Of a stretch of DNA of 64,000 nucleotides, positions 1 to 15,600 are shown in pieces. The translations under genes were made by a program, and so were the position numbers. The notes under the pieces are model-generated. The model was not told the origin of the DNA. It did not search any database and saw nothing but the letters and a program-made list of their open reading frames with translations. The DNA lies in contig JASAMV010007906.1 in the NCBI GenBank assembly GCA_030248065.1, positions 33,762 to 97,761 on the forward strand, written 5' to 3'. The stretch comes from Rhynchonema sp. JSB1_4. Taxonomy: Eukaryota; Nematoda; Chromadorea; Monhysterida; Xyalidae. Position 1 is the first letter of the stretch. Each line of letters starts with the position of its first letter.

Positions 1-172
1 AAGTACCAATTTTTCGGCCAAATTTGCAGTATAATGCATGCAAAAAACACCCTTTTTTCGGACCTCAGGGGTACCTTGCAACCTCCCGGAGGCTGGGTAG
101 GGGGGTACCTTGCAACCATCTGGATCCATCCCCCCCAAGGGTACCTTGCAACCATATGCCTGCCACTACTCT

Positions 173-560
173 GGTGGGAGGTAAGTATGATGCGGGGTTG
201 GGACCGGAAGCGTGAGAGGTATGATTTTGGTCACCCAAAAACGCGAAAAAACACCGTTTTTGTGATACAATTTTGGCCAAAAAATGAGGTAAAAATAGTA
301 CTTTTTCCAAATTTTCGCCGAAAATCGCCTAAAAATAGGTATTATGGGTGGGTTTGCGCGCGGAGCGCGCGATTTTTGGGAAAATAAGGTCGAAAAACAC
401 CGATTTTTGCCTTAAAAAGGTATAAAATTGCTTGTGAGAGGTATGATTTGGAGTTGTGAGAGGTAAGTACTCAACCCCCCCAACCCCCCCCTCGGGTTTT
501 GTGGTAGGTAAGTACTGAGAGGGGGCGTAACCCCCCCCCCCCCCCAACCCCCCCCAGCCA
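173..560 (+). repeat. Dispersed direct repeat, copy 1 (partner at 5189-5560)
   Basis: The stretch beginning GTGGGAGGTAAGTATGATGC is repeated almost base for base about 5 kb downstream. Both copies run through the same A/T-rich middle (GGCCAAAAAATGAGG and similar) into C-tracts and a GTAGGTAAGTACTGAGAGGG end. The differences seen are single-base changes and small length changes in C-runs. It is read as a dispersed or segmental repeat. No coding potential is recognised. Confidence 0.8.
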
Positions 561-574
561 CTACTATGCGTGGG

Positions 575-750
575 CACAATACCCAATACCCAATACCAAT
601 ACCATACCACCCAATACCAATACCAGTGTTTGGTATTGGTATTGGGTCTAATTCTGGTATTGGGTATTGGGTATTGGTATTGAAGCTGGCCTGGTATTGG
701 TATTGGCTATTGGTATTGGGTTTGCCCAGGTATTGGGTCAAAACCAATAC
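575..750. repeat. GGTATTGG-type minisatellite, block 1
   Basis: Iterations of GGTATTGGTATTGGG and its complement (CCAATACCAATACC) change orientation within the block, near position 625. Related blocks lie at 1958-2235 and 2630-2745. Open frames through it encode only G/I/Y/W/V/L low-complexity strings and are not genes. Confidence 0.85.
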
Positions 751-1957
751 CGTATTGTCGGAAATAGAACCCCCCCATTAATTGACCCCCCCATTAATTG
801 AACCCCCCCTACATGGCTCGAAATCAAAAATAGAACCCCCCCATTAATTGACCCCCCCATCAGGGTTTTTTTTTTTCAAAATTTACTAGGTGCAACTTAG
901 GTGCAACCCCCCAATTTTTAGGTGCAAGCTGGCCAAAGTAGGTGCAAGCCCTACTTTGAATAAAAAAACGCCGATTTTAGGTGTTTTTTTGCCTGGTAAT
1001 GCGTTTTAATGCTATTTGCGTGCTTTTAGAAGTTTAATTTTAGTGCAGTGTGATCAGCTAACCAAAGTGACTCTTTCATCAAAATTTATTCTTGTCAACT
1101 GATTTTAGCATAAACAAACTTTTGAAGGAAAGTCCGAATTTCTGTAGCACGTTGAATTTTAGTTTGATTATTGAGAACCGATTAAGCGAGTGTTTGAATT
1201 TGAGCTCCGAAGCAGTAAAATTTTCATGTTACCATATCCACTTTTGGGGGTTATCATTCATTTACTTTTGCCCTTTATTTAATTTGTGTAGGTATCTAAT
1301 GCTGTTGTCATGTTCTGCTGTAGTATTTGTTGAATCTTATTACCAATACCAGGTACTAACTGTGCGCGAAGTGCAATCAGACCAATAAATATTTTTTGTC
1401 GATGTCGACCAAACACCAAAGGTTTCGATGGAATTTAGTAGAAGGAACGAAGAAGCCGCGCAGCGCATTTTTTTCGTTTCTAAGGTTTTCGAACCTTAAA
1501 AGATGCTGTATAAATGCTAAATTAAGGAAATAAGGGCTCAAAATGTTAGGTGCAAGCTTGCACCTAACCCTGAATTTTTAGGTGCAATTCTGATTTTTTA
1601 GGTGCAAATTGCACCTAAAAAGTGTCTAAAAAAACTATGCCCCCCATTAATAGAACCCCACCCCCAACCTTCACCGTACCACAGATTAGTGGTATGGTAG
1701 GGCTGTGTTGCTGTGTCAAACGTTGTTTAAGCTTGCGTACACAACAGAATACAGCTTTTTAAGCATAATTGCCGCTGTTGAAGTTAGAAAATACCAAAAA
1801 CAAGCCATTTGTATGGGCATTATTAACAATGATTTTTTTCGTCGGGGGGCCAAATGAAAAATATAACCCCCCCAATAATTGACCCCCCCCCATAAATTGA
1901 ACCCCCCAAAATGACCCCAGTGAAAAAATAGACCCCCCGGGTTCTATTTCCGACAAT
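751..1957. other. Gene-free stretch with AGGTGCAA motifs
   Basis: No supported gene. The motif AGGTGCAA and its complement TTGCACCT cluster at about 885-950 and 1548-1620, in opposite orientations, bracketing about 600 bp of plain A/T-rich sequence. This resembles the ends of an old insertion, but no target duplication was found. C-runs such as TAGAACCCCCCCATTAATTG flank it at both sides. Confidence 0.5.
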
Positions 1958-2235
1958 ACGGTACCCAATACTAATCCAGAAAAACCTAATACCAAACCAA
2001 TACCAAACCCAATACCTGACTCAAAACCCAATACCAAACCAATACCAAACCCAATACCAACCCAATACCAGACCAAAAACCCAATACCAAACCAATACTA
2101 AGACCAATACCCAATACCAATACCAAACCCAATACCCAATACTCAATACCAATACCAACCCAATACCAAAAACTTCAGTAGTATTGATCTGGTATCGGGT
2201 ATTGGTATTGGTATTGGGTCTCACCCGGTATTGAT
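1958..2235. repeat. GGTATTGG-type minisatellite, block 2
   Basis: Mostly the CCAATACC orientation (AATACCAAACCCAATACC units), switching to GGTATTGG near 2195. It is related to the blocks at 575-750 and 2630-2745. Confidence 0.85.
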
Positions 2236-2629
2236 ATTGGGCAGTGATGTGGTTGGGGGGGGGGGGGTATGGGGGGGTATTACCCCCCCCAACTGCTAGG
2301 TAGCTTTCTTGCTCCGAAACCCATACCCCCCCCCAAACTGGCTAGCTAGCTTTCTTGCTCCGGTCACCAAGTTAATAAAGTGTTGATTTTAGTGCCAAAA
2401 TGACCATTTTATGGGCCAAAATGGTCAAATTCGGTCAAATTTTCTCACACGAGCACAAAAATACGCATTTTAAGGCTTATTTTAGCATAATTTCGACCAA
2501 TTTTTATACCCCTGTTTTTGGCTTCTGGACCAATACCCCCCCAAATCGGGGTACCCGGCTAGCTAGCTAGCTTTCTTGCGCCGTACCCCTCCAGCTAGCT
2601 AGCTTTCTTGCTCGGACCAACTACATCAC
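2236..2629. repeat. Repeats of GCTAGCTTTCTTGCTCCG
   Basis: The unit GCTAGCTTTCTTGCTCCG or a close variant occurs near 2301, 2343, 2565 and 2597, separated by C-runs and A/T-rich sequence. No gene is seen. Confidence 0.6.
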
Positions 2630-2745
2630 TGATATTGGGTATTGGTATTGGGTCACCAATTTGGTATTGGTATTGGGTATTGGGTATTGGTACAGGGCCG
2701 GTATTGGTATTGGGTATTGGTATTGGGTGTCAAAAGTGGTATTGT
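2630..2745. repeat. GGTATTGG-type minisatellite, block 3
   Basis: Direct iterations of GGTATTGGTATTGGGTATTGG, the third block of the same family within 2.2 kb. Confidence 0.8.
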
Positions 2746-2762
2746 GCCCAGGCCTACATCTA

Positions 2763-3858
2763 AGTACATTTTCATTAATATTTACACATTATTACCTACT
2801 TAGTGCACTATACTATACCTTGATTTTTGGCGACCCCCCCCCCACCATCTATCTATCGTCAACAAGTTTGGGTCGACCCCCCCCCAGATTTCGGACTTGG
2901 GTCATCTATCTATCGTCAACACATTTCGGGTCCCAATCTATCTATCGTCAACACCCTGACCAAGTACTACACTGGGGGGACCCCCCCCTCGGGTACGTCT
3001 GTTCCCCCTCCGAGGTACGCCTGCCCCACTGTTCCTCCTCCGGGTACGTCTGCTCCCCCAATTTTTTCCTAAAATGGGCAAATTTAGGCCTAAAATAGGC
3101 ATTTTTAGGCCAAAAATAGGTAAACTTTAGGTGAAACCTCCAAAAAAACGCCAAAATACCCTTTTTATAGGGGATTTTTCGCAAAAGAAGGCAAAAATAG
3201 TCCAATTTTTCGACCTCAAAAAATGACTTTTTTTCCGTCCCCCCCCCAAATTGGGACTTCCCCCCCTTCCCCCCAGGTAGGTACGTCTGTTCCCCCTCCG
3301 AAAATAGTGGAGGGTACGTCTGTTCCCCCTCCGGACCAGGAACTACACTGGTAAAAAGCCATGTGAAAATGATTTATAAATTGCTTCAGGCTCCTTCAAA
3401 CGAAAGTGAACTTGCAGCCATCGGCTGGCTGTTTTGTCCAATCTGGAACAGGAACAACAAACGTTGGCTAATGGCTTTGTTTTGTTTTTGTTTGCCTTTT
3501 GCGTTTTGCCTTGCTCGCTTTCGCTTTGTTTGGTGGCAGTAGTCTCGAATCGAGTAACTCCGGAACCTTCCCCCTTGGCAGTGTAGTTCCTGGTCCGGCG
3601 CGGCGGTTAGTGCACCTACCACTTTTTTCCGTGCGGCGGTTAGTGTACCCCAGTGTAGTACTTGGTCAGGGTGTTGACGATAGATAGATTGGGATGGGAC
3701 CCGAAATGTGTTGACGATAGAGAGATGACCCAAGTTCGAAATCTGGGGGGTCGACCCAAACTTGTTGACGATAGATAGATGGTGGGGGGTCGCCAAAAAT
3801 CAAGGTATAGTATAGTGTACTAAGTAGATAATAATGTGTAAATATTAATGAAAATGTA
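2763..3858. repeat. Inverted repeat with ~215 bp arms (2763-2980 / 3651-3858)
   Basis: The left arm runs from the TTTTCATTAATATTTACACA region through three CTATCTATCGTCAACA motifs to CCAAGTACTACACTGGGG. The right arm is its near-exact reverse complement. Between the arms are GGTACGTCTGTTCCCCCTCC repeats and about 230 bp (3350-3579) that look non-repetitive. The motif CCAGGAACTACACTG and its complement face each other at about 3335-3349 and 3580-3594, so this may be two inward-facing elements that share terminal sequence. Confidence 0.75.
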
Positions 3859-4474
3859 CCGTAAAAACCTAATAGATAGTGGTGCACAAGTACATTTACG
3901 CACGTTTATTGTTAGTTCAGAGCACATAATACGCCTCTTATTGACGAATAGACACGAATAAATGCGGTTACAAGCGAAAAAACATCCTTTCAAGCCCCCT
4001 TTTCGGGGTTTTTAGGGGTATTTCTGGGAACAATTTTTTCAGGTTTGGGTCAGTGAATTAATAGAAGCCCCCCCCCCGGAATAGAGCCCCCCCCCCGTGA
4101 TAGAGCCCCCCCAAAATGGGGTCAGTGAGTTAATAGAGCCCCCCTTCTATTTAGGTTTTTACGGTACCTAGATGTACTAAATCCGCGCGTAGCGCGCGTT
4201 TTTTTGCCTATTTGGGGTGAAAAATACCGATTTTGAGAGCCATTTTGAGTCAAAAATATCAATTTTGGGTTCGAAATGTGTTGACGATTGATAGATTGTT
4301 CCCCAAGTTTATTGACTGACGATAGATAGATTAGCCCATAAGTGTTGACGATAGATAGATGAAATCAAAAAGTGTTGACGATAGATAGATGAATTTTGGG
4401 GGGGACCCCACACCCCCAAGTACTGCCCTGAGTGTACCTCCCTGGGTGGAAGACCCAAATTCAGGAAAGTCACT
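3859..4474. other. Gene-free A/T- and C-run-rich stretch
   Basis: No supported gene. It contains degenerate TAATAGAGCCCCCC units near 4055-4145 and more TGTTGACGATAGATAGAT motifs near 4270-4392, the same motif as in the inverted repeat just upstream. Confidence 0.5.
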
Positions 4475-5010
4475 TTTGCGGTGGAAAATTTGACCGATTT
4501 TTGGCCCTTTTTGGAAAAAATTCTCCATAAAAAGGGTATTTTGGCGACTTTTGACAACATCGACCTAAAAATCACCCATTTTAGGCCTAAAAATGCCCAT
4601 TTTAGGCAAAAAGATGCCTATTTTAGACAAAAATTGAGGCGGTTAGTGTACCTGGCGCGGCGGTTGGTGTACTAGTGTACCTTGGTCGCGGCGGTTAGTG
4701 TACCTTAGGGGGGACCCCGACCCCCCTCCCCCCAGGACAGTGTAGTTCCTGGGGGGGGGAGGGGGATCCCCCCTAAGGTACACTAACCGCCGCGACCAAG
4801 GTACACTAGTACACTAACCGCCGCGCCAGGTACACTAACCGCCTCAATTTTTGCCTAAAATACACAATTTTAGGCCTAAAATGGGCATTTTTAGGCCTAA
4901 AATGGGTGATTTTTAGGTCGATGTTGTCAAAAGTCGCCAAAATACCCTTTTTATGGAGAATTTTTTCCAAAAAGGGCAAAAAATCGGTCAAATTTTCTAC
5001 CTCAAAAAGT
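4475..5010. repeat. Large palindrome, arms 4475-4735 / 4750-5010
   Basis: The arms carry GGCGGTTAGTGTACC / GGTACACTAACCGCC and CGACTTTTGACAACATCGAC / GTCGATGTTGTCAAAAGTCG in mirror order. They meet at a C/G-run around 4740 that contains AGTGTAGTTCCTGG. No coding potential is seen. It resembles a foldback transposon. Confidence 0.8.
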
Positions 5011-5188
5011 GACTTTTTCCTGAATTTGGGTCTTCCCCCCCCTTCCCTCCCCCAGGTAGGTACACTAACCGCCGCGCCGGACCAGGAACTACACTGCCCC
5101 TCGGGTATCTTGGGTCAATCGGCCTGCCTGCTACCACACTGGTTCAGAGAAACGACCGAAAGCGGTCGTCAGTGTAGTGGCAGGCCCA

Positions 5189-5560
5189 TGTGTGGGAGGT
5201 AAGTATGATGCGGGGTTGGGACCGGAAGCGTGAGAGGTATGATTTTGGTCACCCAAAAAGGCGAAACAACACCGTTTTTGTGATACAATTTTGGCCAAAA
5301 AATGAGGTAAAAATACTACTTTTTCCAAATTTTCGCCGAAAATCGCCTAAAAATAGGTATTATGCGTGGCTGCGATCTTTGGGAAAATAAGGTCGAAAAA
5401 CACCGATTTTTGCCTGAAAAAGGAATAAGGTTACTTGTGAGGTAAGATTTGGAGTTGTGAGATATAAGTACTCAACCCCCCCCCCAACCCCCCCCCCCTA
5501 GGGTTTTGTGGTAGGTAAGTACTGAGAGGGGGTAACCCCCCACCCCCCTGCCACTACAAT
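5189..5560 (+). repeat. Dispersed direct repeat, copy 2 (partner at 173-560)
   Basis: Second copy of the unit described at 173-560, here preceded by CAGTGTAGTGGCAGG. Positions 5561-6096 after it hold no gene but are rich in GGGCCGGGCC-type strings (5580-5930), and they form the 5' flank of the cyclotransferase gene. Confidence 0.8.
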
Positions 5561-6096
5561 GGTGGTCGTGAATAAATTCGGGCCGGGAAGTCCGGCTTTG
5601 CCCGACTTTCAAAAAAGTCGGCCCTCCAGTCCCGGCCCGGCCCGATTTTTTTCGGCCGGACTTTTTCTGATGCTATTTAGAAGAAATTTTTTGGTGCAAA
5701 GCAAAAAGTTTTTTGTTTGAAGAGATATCTGTACCTTGAAAATCATGGAAGTCGGTCCTAATCTGCTGAATCGCAAGAAATTTTGGCTAATTTACCGTAA
5801 AAAGTAGCGCTTTTTTTTGAAATCAGAGGTCGCAATCGGGCCGGCGCCAGCCCGAGGTCGGGCTGGGCCGGGCCTCGATTTTGGGCTTGTGGTTCGGGCC
5901 GGGCCGGCCCGATTCCCATTTCCCACTTCTGATATTTGGATGGAGTCCGTGGGCCACTGATCGTTAACATGGGTGCGTTCGGCCCGCTCGAGATGAAGGG
6001 TTGGCCCGGCGGCGTAAAAGCAGGCGATCCGGCCGTGCTTTGTAGTGGGAGTAATTTGTCAGCATTGTTTCAGTCGTGCCTTCATGCGCCGAAACA

Positions 6097-10333
<4,237 letters not shown>

Positions 10334-12622
10334 GTCGGTAATTGTTCTGTTGTGCCAGTCGGTTTTGGCAGTCAATGTTGTCAGTCACAAGTCGCTGCCT
10401 GCATCTGACGCTGACAGAAGAACGGAAATGGTGTCCGACTTGTTGCTAGGGTTTTTTTTGGATTGGAGTTTTTTTGGCGAAATGGTAGATATGACTTTCA
10501 GCAATCGTCATGGGAGAAGTTCTGAAAATTGTGACTAATCTGTATGGAGTACAGAAAAGCTGAGAACGAAATATTGACTGATCAGCGTTGCTGCCAAAAC
10601 TGACGGGCCGGATAGATGGTGTTTCATTCAATTATGGGTATTATTTAGCTGGCTGAATACTCGTTGAGACTAACTGAGGTTGTTATATGTGTTTGTGATA
10701 ACCTAACATGTTCTGAGTGCAGTAATGTTGGTCTGCTTCGCCGTGCTTTCGGAAACAGACCCAGTCGCAGGGCTCGTCAGTGCAACCGCTTGTTGCAAAT
10801 TTTATGAGGTACGGGAAATTTTTCACTTTTGGAACAAGCACTTTTTGACCCCGAGAAGTACCAAAATTGACCATTTTTCGTCCAAAAAATATCAAAAATC
10901 GCTTGCTGCCGCAAGAAAACTCTGTTTTAAGCACTTTTTAGACCAATTTTTGGCACTTTTAGAAGATTTTTGGGGTCATTTTTTCAAAACCACCTCCCAC
11001 GGGTATGGGAAATTTTTGAGTTTTGGAAAACCCCCCTGGTATGGGAAATTTTTGATTTTTGGGGGTACGTATGGGAAATTTCCCGAAAATTGGGCTGGGT
11101 ATGGGAAAATTTTGATTTCTCAACGACACCACTGCCAGTATACCCACATTTTGCACGTCTATTTTGCAGAACAACCTGTTTTTGTATGATGGATCAAAAT
11201 GTTCTGCTTGATCACTGACATATCATATTGATACCAAAATCATAACACTTCAAATTGTTGGTACGTGAGGTCAAAAATATTAGCTCATTGGATGATCCTG
11301 ATAATTAAAGGCATTTGTGATCATGTGTATACCAAGTTGTGTTTGGACAAAGTTTTATATTTCAATGTTGTTTTTATCAACAATCAATCATAGCATCATG
11401 ATATCACAAACTTCGTTCTTTTTTTCCTTGAATCTCTTTGTCTTTCCTATCTTGTTTTTCGTGAACTGGTTAGTGTGACGTTATGTCACACCAACGACAT
11501 TGACGTAGTGAATTTCCACGTGAATATTTTCCCATGGTTTTCCACATTGACAGTATGGTTATAAACTATTAGATGTCATTATTCATCTTTTTAGGCACCG
11601 CACTTGTTTCGCATTTGCATCTGAACTATACAGTTTGTTGTGTGTTTTGTTGTCCTTTGGAACCGATCTGTGATACATCTTTCAGAGCCTATTCACGTAA
11701 ATGCGTTATTTATTCATGGAATAAAACACCGCTGATGAATATTTAGTTGGATTGTGAAATCCAGTGGGAAAGACGATTTTAGAAACGAAAACGAGCTTCC
11801 TATCATTGTAGCGTCGCTAGGATGTTGCAAATGCAAGCCATGTACATCAGCCTGAACATTTCAATATTGATACCACTATAAGCAAACCAAACGATAGGCT
11901 GCTGAAAAAATGTACAGGTATACAAATGTCGTAGGCGTGTTTTTGTGACGCGTCATTTTTTACTGTCAGGGTGCATTGCGTTCTATTTATGCTTGGTTAG
12001 GTGTGTTTAAATTTCCACTTCTCAGAAAAAATACAGCGACACTTGCACAGTTGACTGACAACTGAATGCGAACATCATAACAATGCGCAACGACAAATAT
12101 TACACCCCCATCAGAGTGCAAACAAATATTACAGTTTAACACCTGTTTTTACACTACTTCACCTGCTCTGTTTTGTATGATGTATTGATAGCACTAACTT
12201 TTTTCACAAAAAAATTAGGCCGAGAAAAAACTGCTGGTGGCGGCAGAAGGGGGTGCGGTTTTTCTTGATCCCCCACTTTCATCAAAATGTCTGCAGGTTA
12301 TGCTGACAAAATTTATCCCAAAAAATAACGAATAATACAAGAAGAAGTAGAACACATAAGTTCAGTACATAAATCTGCACAAAGCAAAATTGCTCCTGAA
12401 GCGACTGTAATGCAGAAGCTGTATCGGGCCATGGAAGTGAACACAAGTCAGTTGTCCGAAATAGACAACAAGTTTCAAAACTTTCGAATGTTGAAGGGGC
12501 TTATTTGGAGGACGGTGGGGTGTGTCGTCGGTGAGGTTGGAGTCACGGCAACGTACTGATACGATTTTGCAAAACAATTTGGGCAACATTCAAAATGACA
12601 TTTCAAAATATCACATACATGA
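10334..12622. other. Intergenic spacer between cyclotransferase and receptor genes
   Basis: No gene supported on either strand. The only structure seen is a short imperfect tandem repeat at about 10985-11120 built on TATGGGAAATTTTTGA (four units). The rest is plain A/T-rich sequence. The 3' ends of the two convergent genes border it. Confidence 0.5.
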
Positions 12623-15600
12623 TCATGTACCTTTCGAGTCATGAACAGTTATTAAGGACGTTGTCATGTGCATCAAATTGGTGGCAGTAGAAGCCCTCTT
12701 CTTTTCAGCACTGGACTTTATTGAACGAAATTTTCTTTCGAGAACCACGAACGTGGCAGACACGCATATGCCTGCCAATAGGATGATAAAGCAGCCCAGC
12801 GTGTTTGGCAGACCGATTCGAGTTGGGGAACTGTTTGATGGTCGCGGACAGAGACTTCTGGTCCTGGAATTGGCGATAAACAAATTGATTTGATCAAACA
12901 TTTCGCATTTCGTGGTGAAGAAACCAGAAAGAAGTTCATGGAACCGTCCTGCTTGCTCAGTCCAAAACAAAATACCTGTCAGAGTCAGGGTTGGATTAAA
13001 AAAATTTTTATTATCGAACTTTTTTTTTTAAAAACTTTTTAAAATTTTTTTTTTAAAAATCACTTTTTTTTATTCCGGACCCCCAAACAATTGGTTTCTA
13101 GAAAAATGAAATTTCTGAAATCATGTTACTTAGGTATGTTTTGAGTTACACTAAAGAGAACTTCTCCACTGACTTGCATGTTTATGTCGATCACCTGCGA
13201 TCTAGCCCATTTGGTCATAATTTGAGAACCCGCCCGAAGGTAACTCTGTGGGCATATATGACAAAGGGAAGACCAACCTTCTGTTTGTGAATTTGGGGAT
13301 AAATTTGAAGAGAGATAAAGAGTTACACCACGCTCATGTTGTGTAACAAAAGCAACAAATGACAAATCCACACAACTGCAAATAGGCGAGCAAAGTGGAG
13401 TCTGTCGATAGCTTACGTCGATAGCTCAATAACTGCACAGTATACGGTATGGGGTGTCCTATATTATACGTGCAGCGATTGTTGGGATGTCTGGGAACTG
13501 CATGAGTCCATTACAACGCCATTTTAAACTGAAATATAAGCGCCGCAGGCGATTTTTTGAGAATGATGAGCAATAAAACGCATGAAAACATACATTTTTA
13601 CCTTAAAAAAAGTGAGAAAATAACGAAAAAAAGGGGAAAAATAATAAAAAAAAGTGGACTTACTTTTTAAAAATTTAAAATAAAAAAACTGGCCAACTTT
13701 TTTTTTTTAAAAAAAAAATTTTTTTTTTTACAAAAAAATTTTTACTTTTTTTTTTAATCCAACCCTGACCACGCGCCCGTGCCCTCGTGGTATACATCGG
13801 TCGCCGCGGTCGTACAAGCACGCATTTACGACTGGCGGGTACCCGTTGACTGTTGGGTGACGATCATGGACCACTTATTGCTGTATCCAAGAAAACCTGG
13901 CGGGACCACCGCGAAGCATAACCATAACCAATAGATATAATAAGCACACATGGCCTGGCGTGCAGTCATGTTGTGATGTGGTGATGTTATACATATGTGC
14001 CTTCCTGGCACTCAGCGCTATTGCTGCCTGCTTGACACAGTCTCCGTATTTGGCGGGCTACCGTTTGCCTTGAGGCATAAGAATCTTCTCATCTTGTGAG
14101 AGCTATTCGCATCATATTCGCATCATGAAAACATACATTTTTACCTTAAAAAGTGAGAAAATAACGAAAAAAAGGGGAAAAATTATAAAAAAAAGTGGAC
14201 TTACTTTTTAAAATTTTAAAATAAAAAAAGTGGCCAACTTTTTTTTTTAAATTTTTTTTTACAAAAAAATTTTTACTTTTTTCTTAATCCAACGCTGGTC
14301 AGAGTGAACACGCTGGCAAAGAGATCGGACCGACTGCACCATCGCTTGCTGCCTTTTGTGTTCACACATAATGTGCAGGTACCAACCGTTCGAGTTCCTC
14401 ATATTTGAGCCGCATATTCAGCAATCCAAAATGTGCCTCACTTATAGCTTGATCAACGCGTTCGATAATTCTTCCCGGCACGCTCGCTGCGAATAAGAAC
14501 GAACCGGGAACGGGCTCCATTTCGGGAAACGAAACCACACGGCTGTTGCACACTTGCAGCGCGCGCTCCCAAAATTCCTGTTATGGGTTGGTAATCTAAA
14601 GTGGTGATTAATTTTAAAATTTTGCGGAGCCTTTGTTTCGATATAATCAACAGTGTTTGGGAGAACTTTGACTCCGTTTCTTTTCGGTCCAGCGTACTTT
14701 TCGGTCAATACTTTAGGTCCAGGTACTTTTCGGACCAGGTGCGATTTAGTTGGTCCAGGTACATTTTGGTCCACGACGCTTTCGGTCCAGATTCGTTTCG
14801 GTCCATGTACTTTTCGGTTCACCCCAATTATTTGAGTCCCTGGTTCAAAATACGCCGCAAATGAAAAGGACATCAATAATCAGTACAGCATGACCAAAAA
14901 ATCCCTTTCCATAGTAAATGCATTACCCATGCGCGCCCCAGCCCGCTGCTTATGTTCTCTCCTTGAAACATCAAGCTTGTATGACTTGTTCAGGGATAGA
15001 CTTAGGCGTACACTTGTCGTGGCCTAGGCTTGTGGGGTTTCTAAACCTCACCCGCGTCACACCGCCTCAAACATATCAGTACACTCGGTGTGAGCCTAAA
15101 CCTGAAAACAAGTATACGCCTAAGACCAGCCCTGAACAAGCCATACAAGCTTGATGTTTCAACGAGACAACATAAGCAACGAGCTGGAGCGCGCATGGGT
15201 AATGCATTTTCTATGGAAAGGGATTTTTTGGTCATGCTGTACTGATTATTGATGTCCTTTTCATTTGCAGCGCATTTTGAACCAGGGACTCAAATAATTG
15301 GGGTGAACCGAAAAGTGCATGGACCGAAACGAACCTGGACCGAAAGCTTCGTGCGCCGAAATGTACCTGGACCAAATCGTACCTGGTCCAAAAAGTACTT
15401 GGACCGACATGTTTGTGGATAGAAAAGCACCTGGACCAAAAGGTGACGTGACATGGACCGAAAAGAAACGGAATCACACTCTGTGCGAAGACAGACACAC
15501 ATAGCCAGCTGGCTGAGATGTCGTTTGCAGTGGTTTTTTTTAAAAAAATCGTTCCAAAAGTTAAAAAAAAATTTTTTATTTTTTTCAAAATTCGAAAATT

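Noticed and set aside
412..2224. Open frames rich in Tyr, Trp, Gly, Ile and Val in the first 2.7 kb
   Set aside because: They are translations of the GGTATTGG minisatellite, appear in both strands, and have no non-repeat sequence.
10725..11189. 154-codon plus-strand frame with repeated YGKFL segments
   Set aside because: It follows a short DNA tandem repeat (TATGGGAAATTTTTGA) and resembles no family; repeated protein segments track the DNA repeat.
14668..15474. CRISPR-like array
   Set aside because: Units vary in length and sequence, have no unique spacers, and are mirrored; the window is animal DNA.
14442..15588. Several frames with GPKRTWTE / FRSRYF type repeats
   Set aside because: They are produced by the iterated CGGTCCAGG foldback arms, on both strands.
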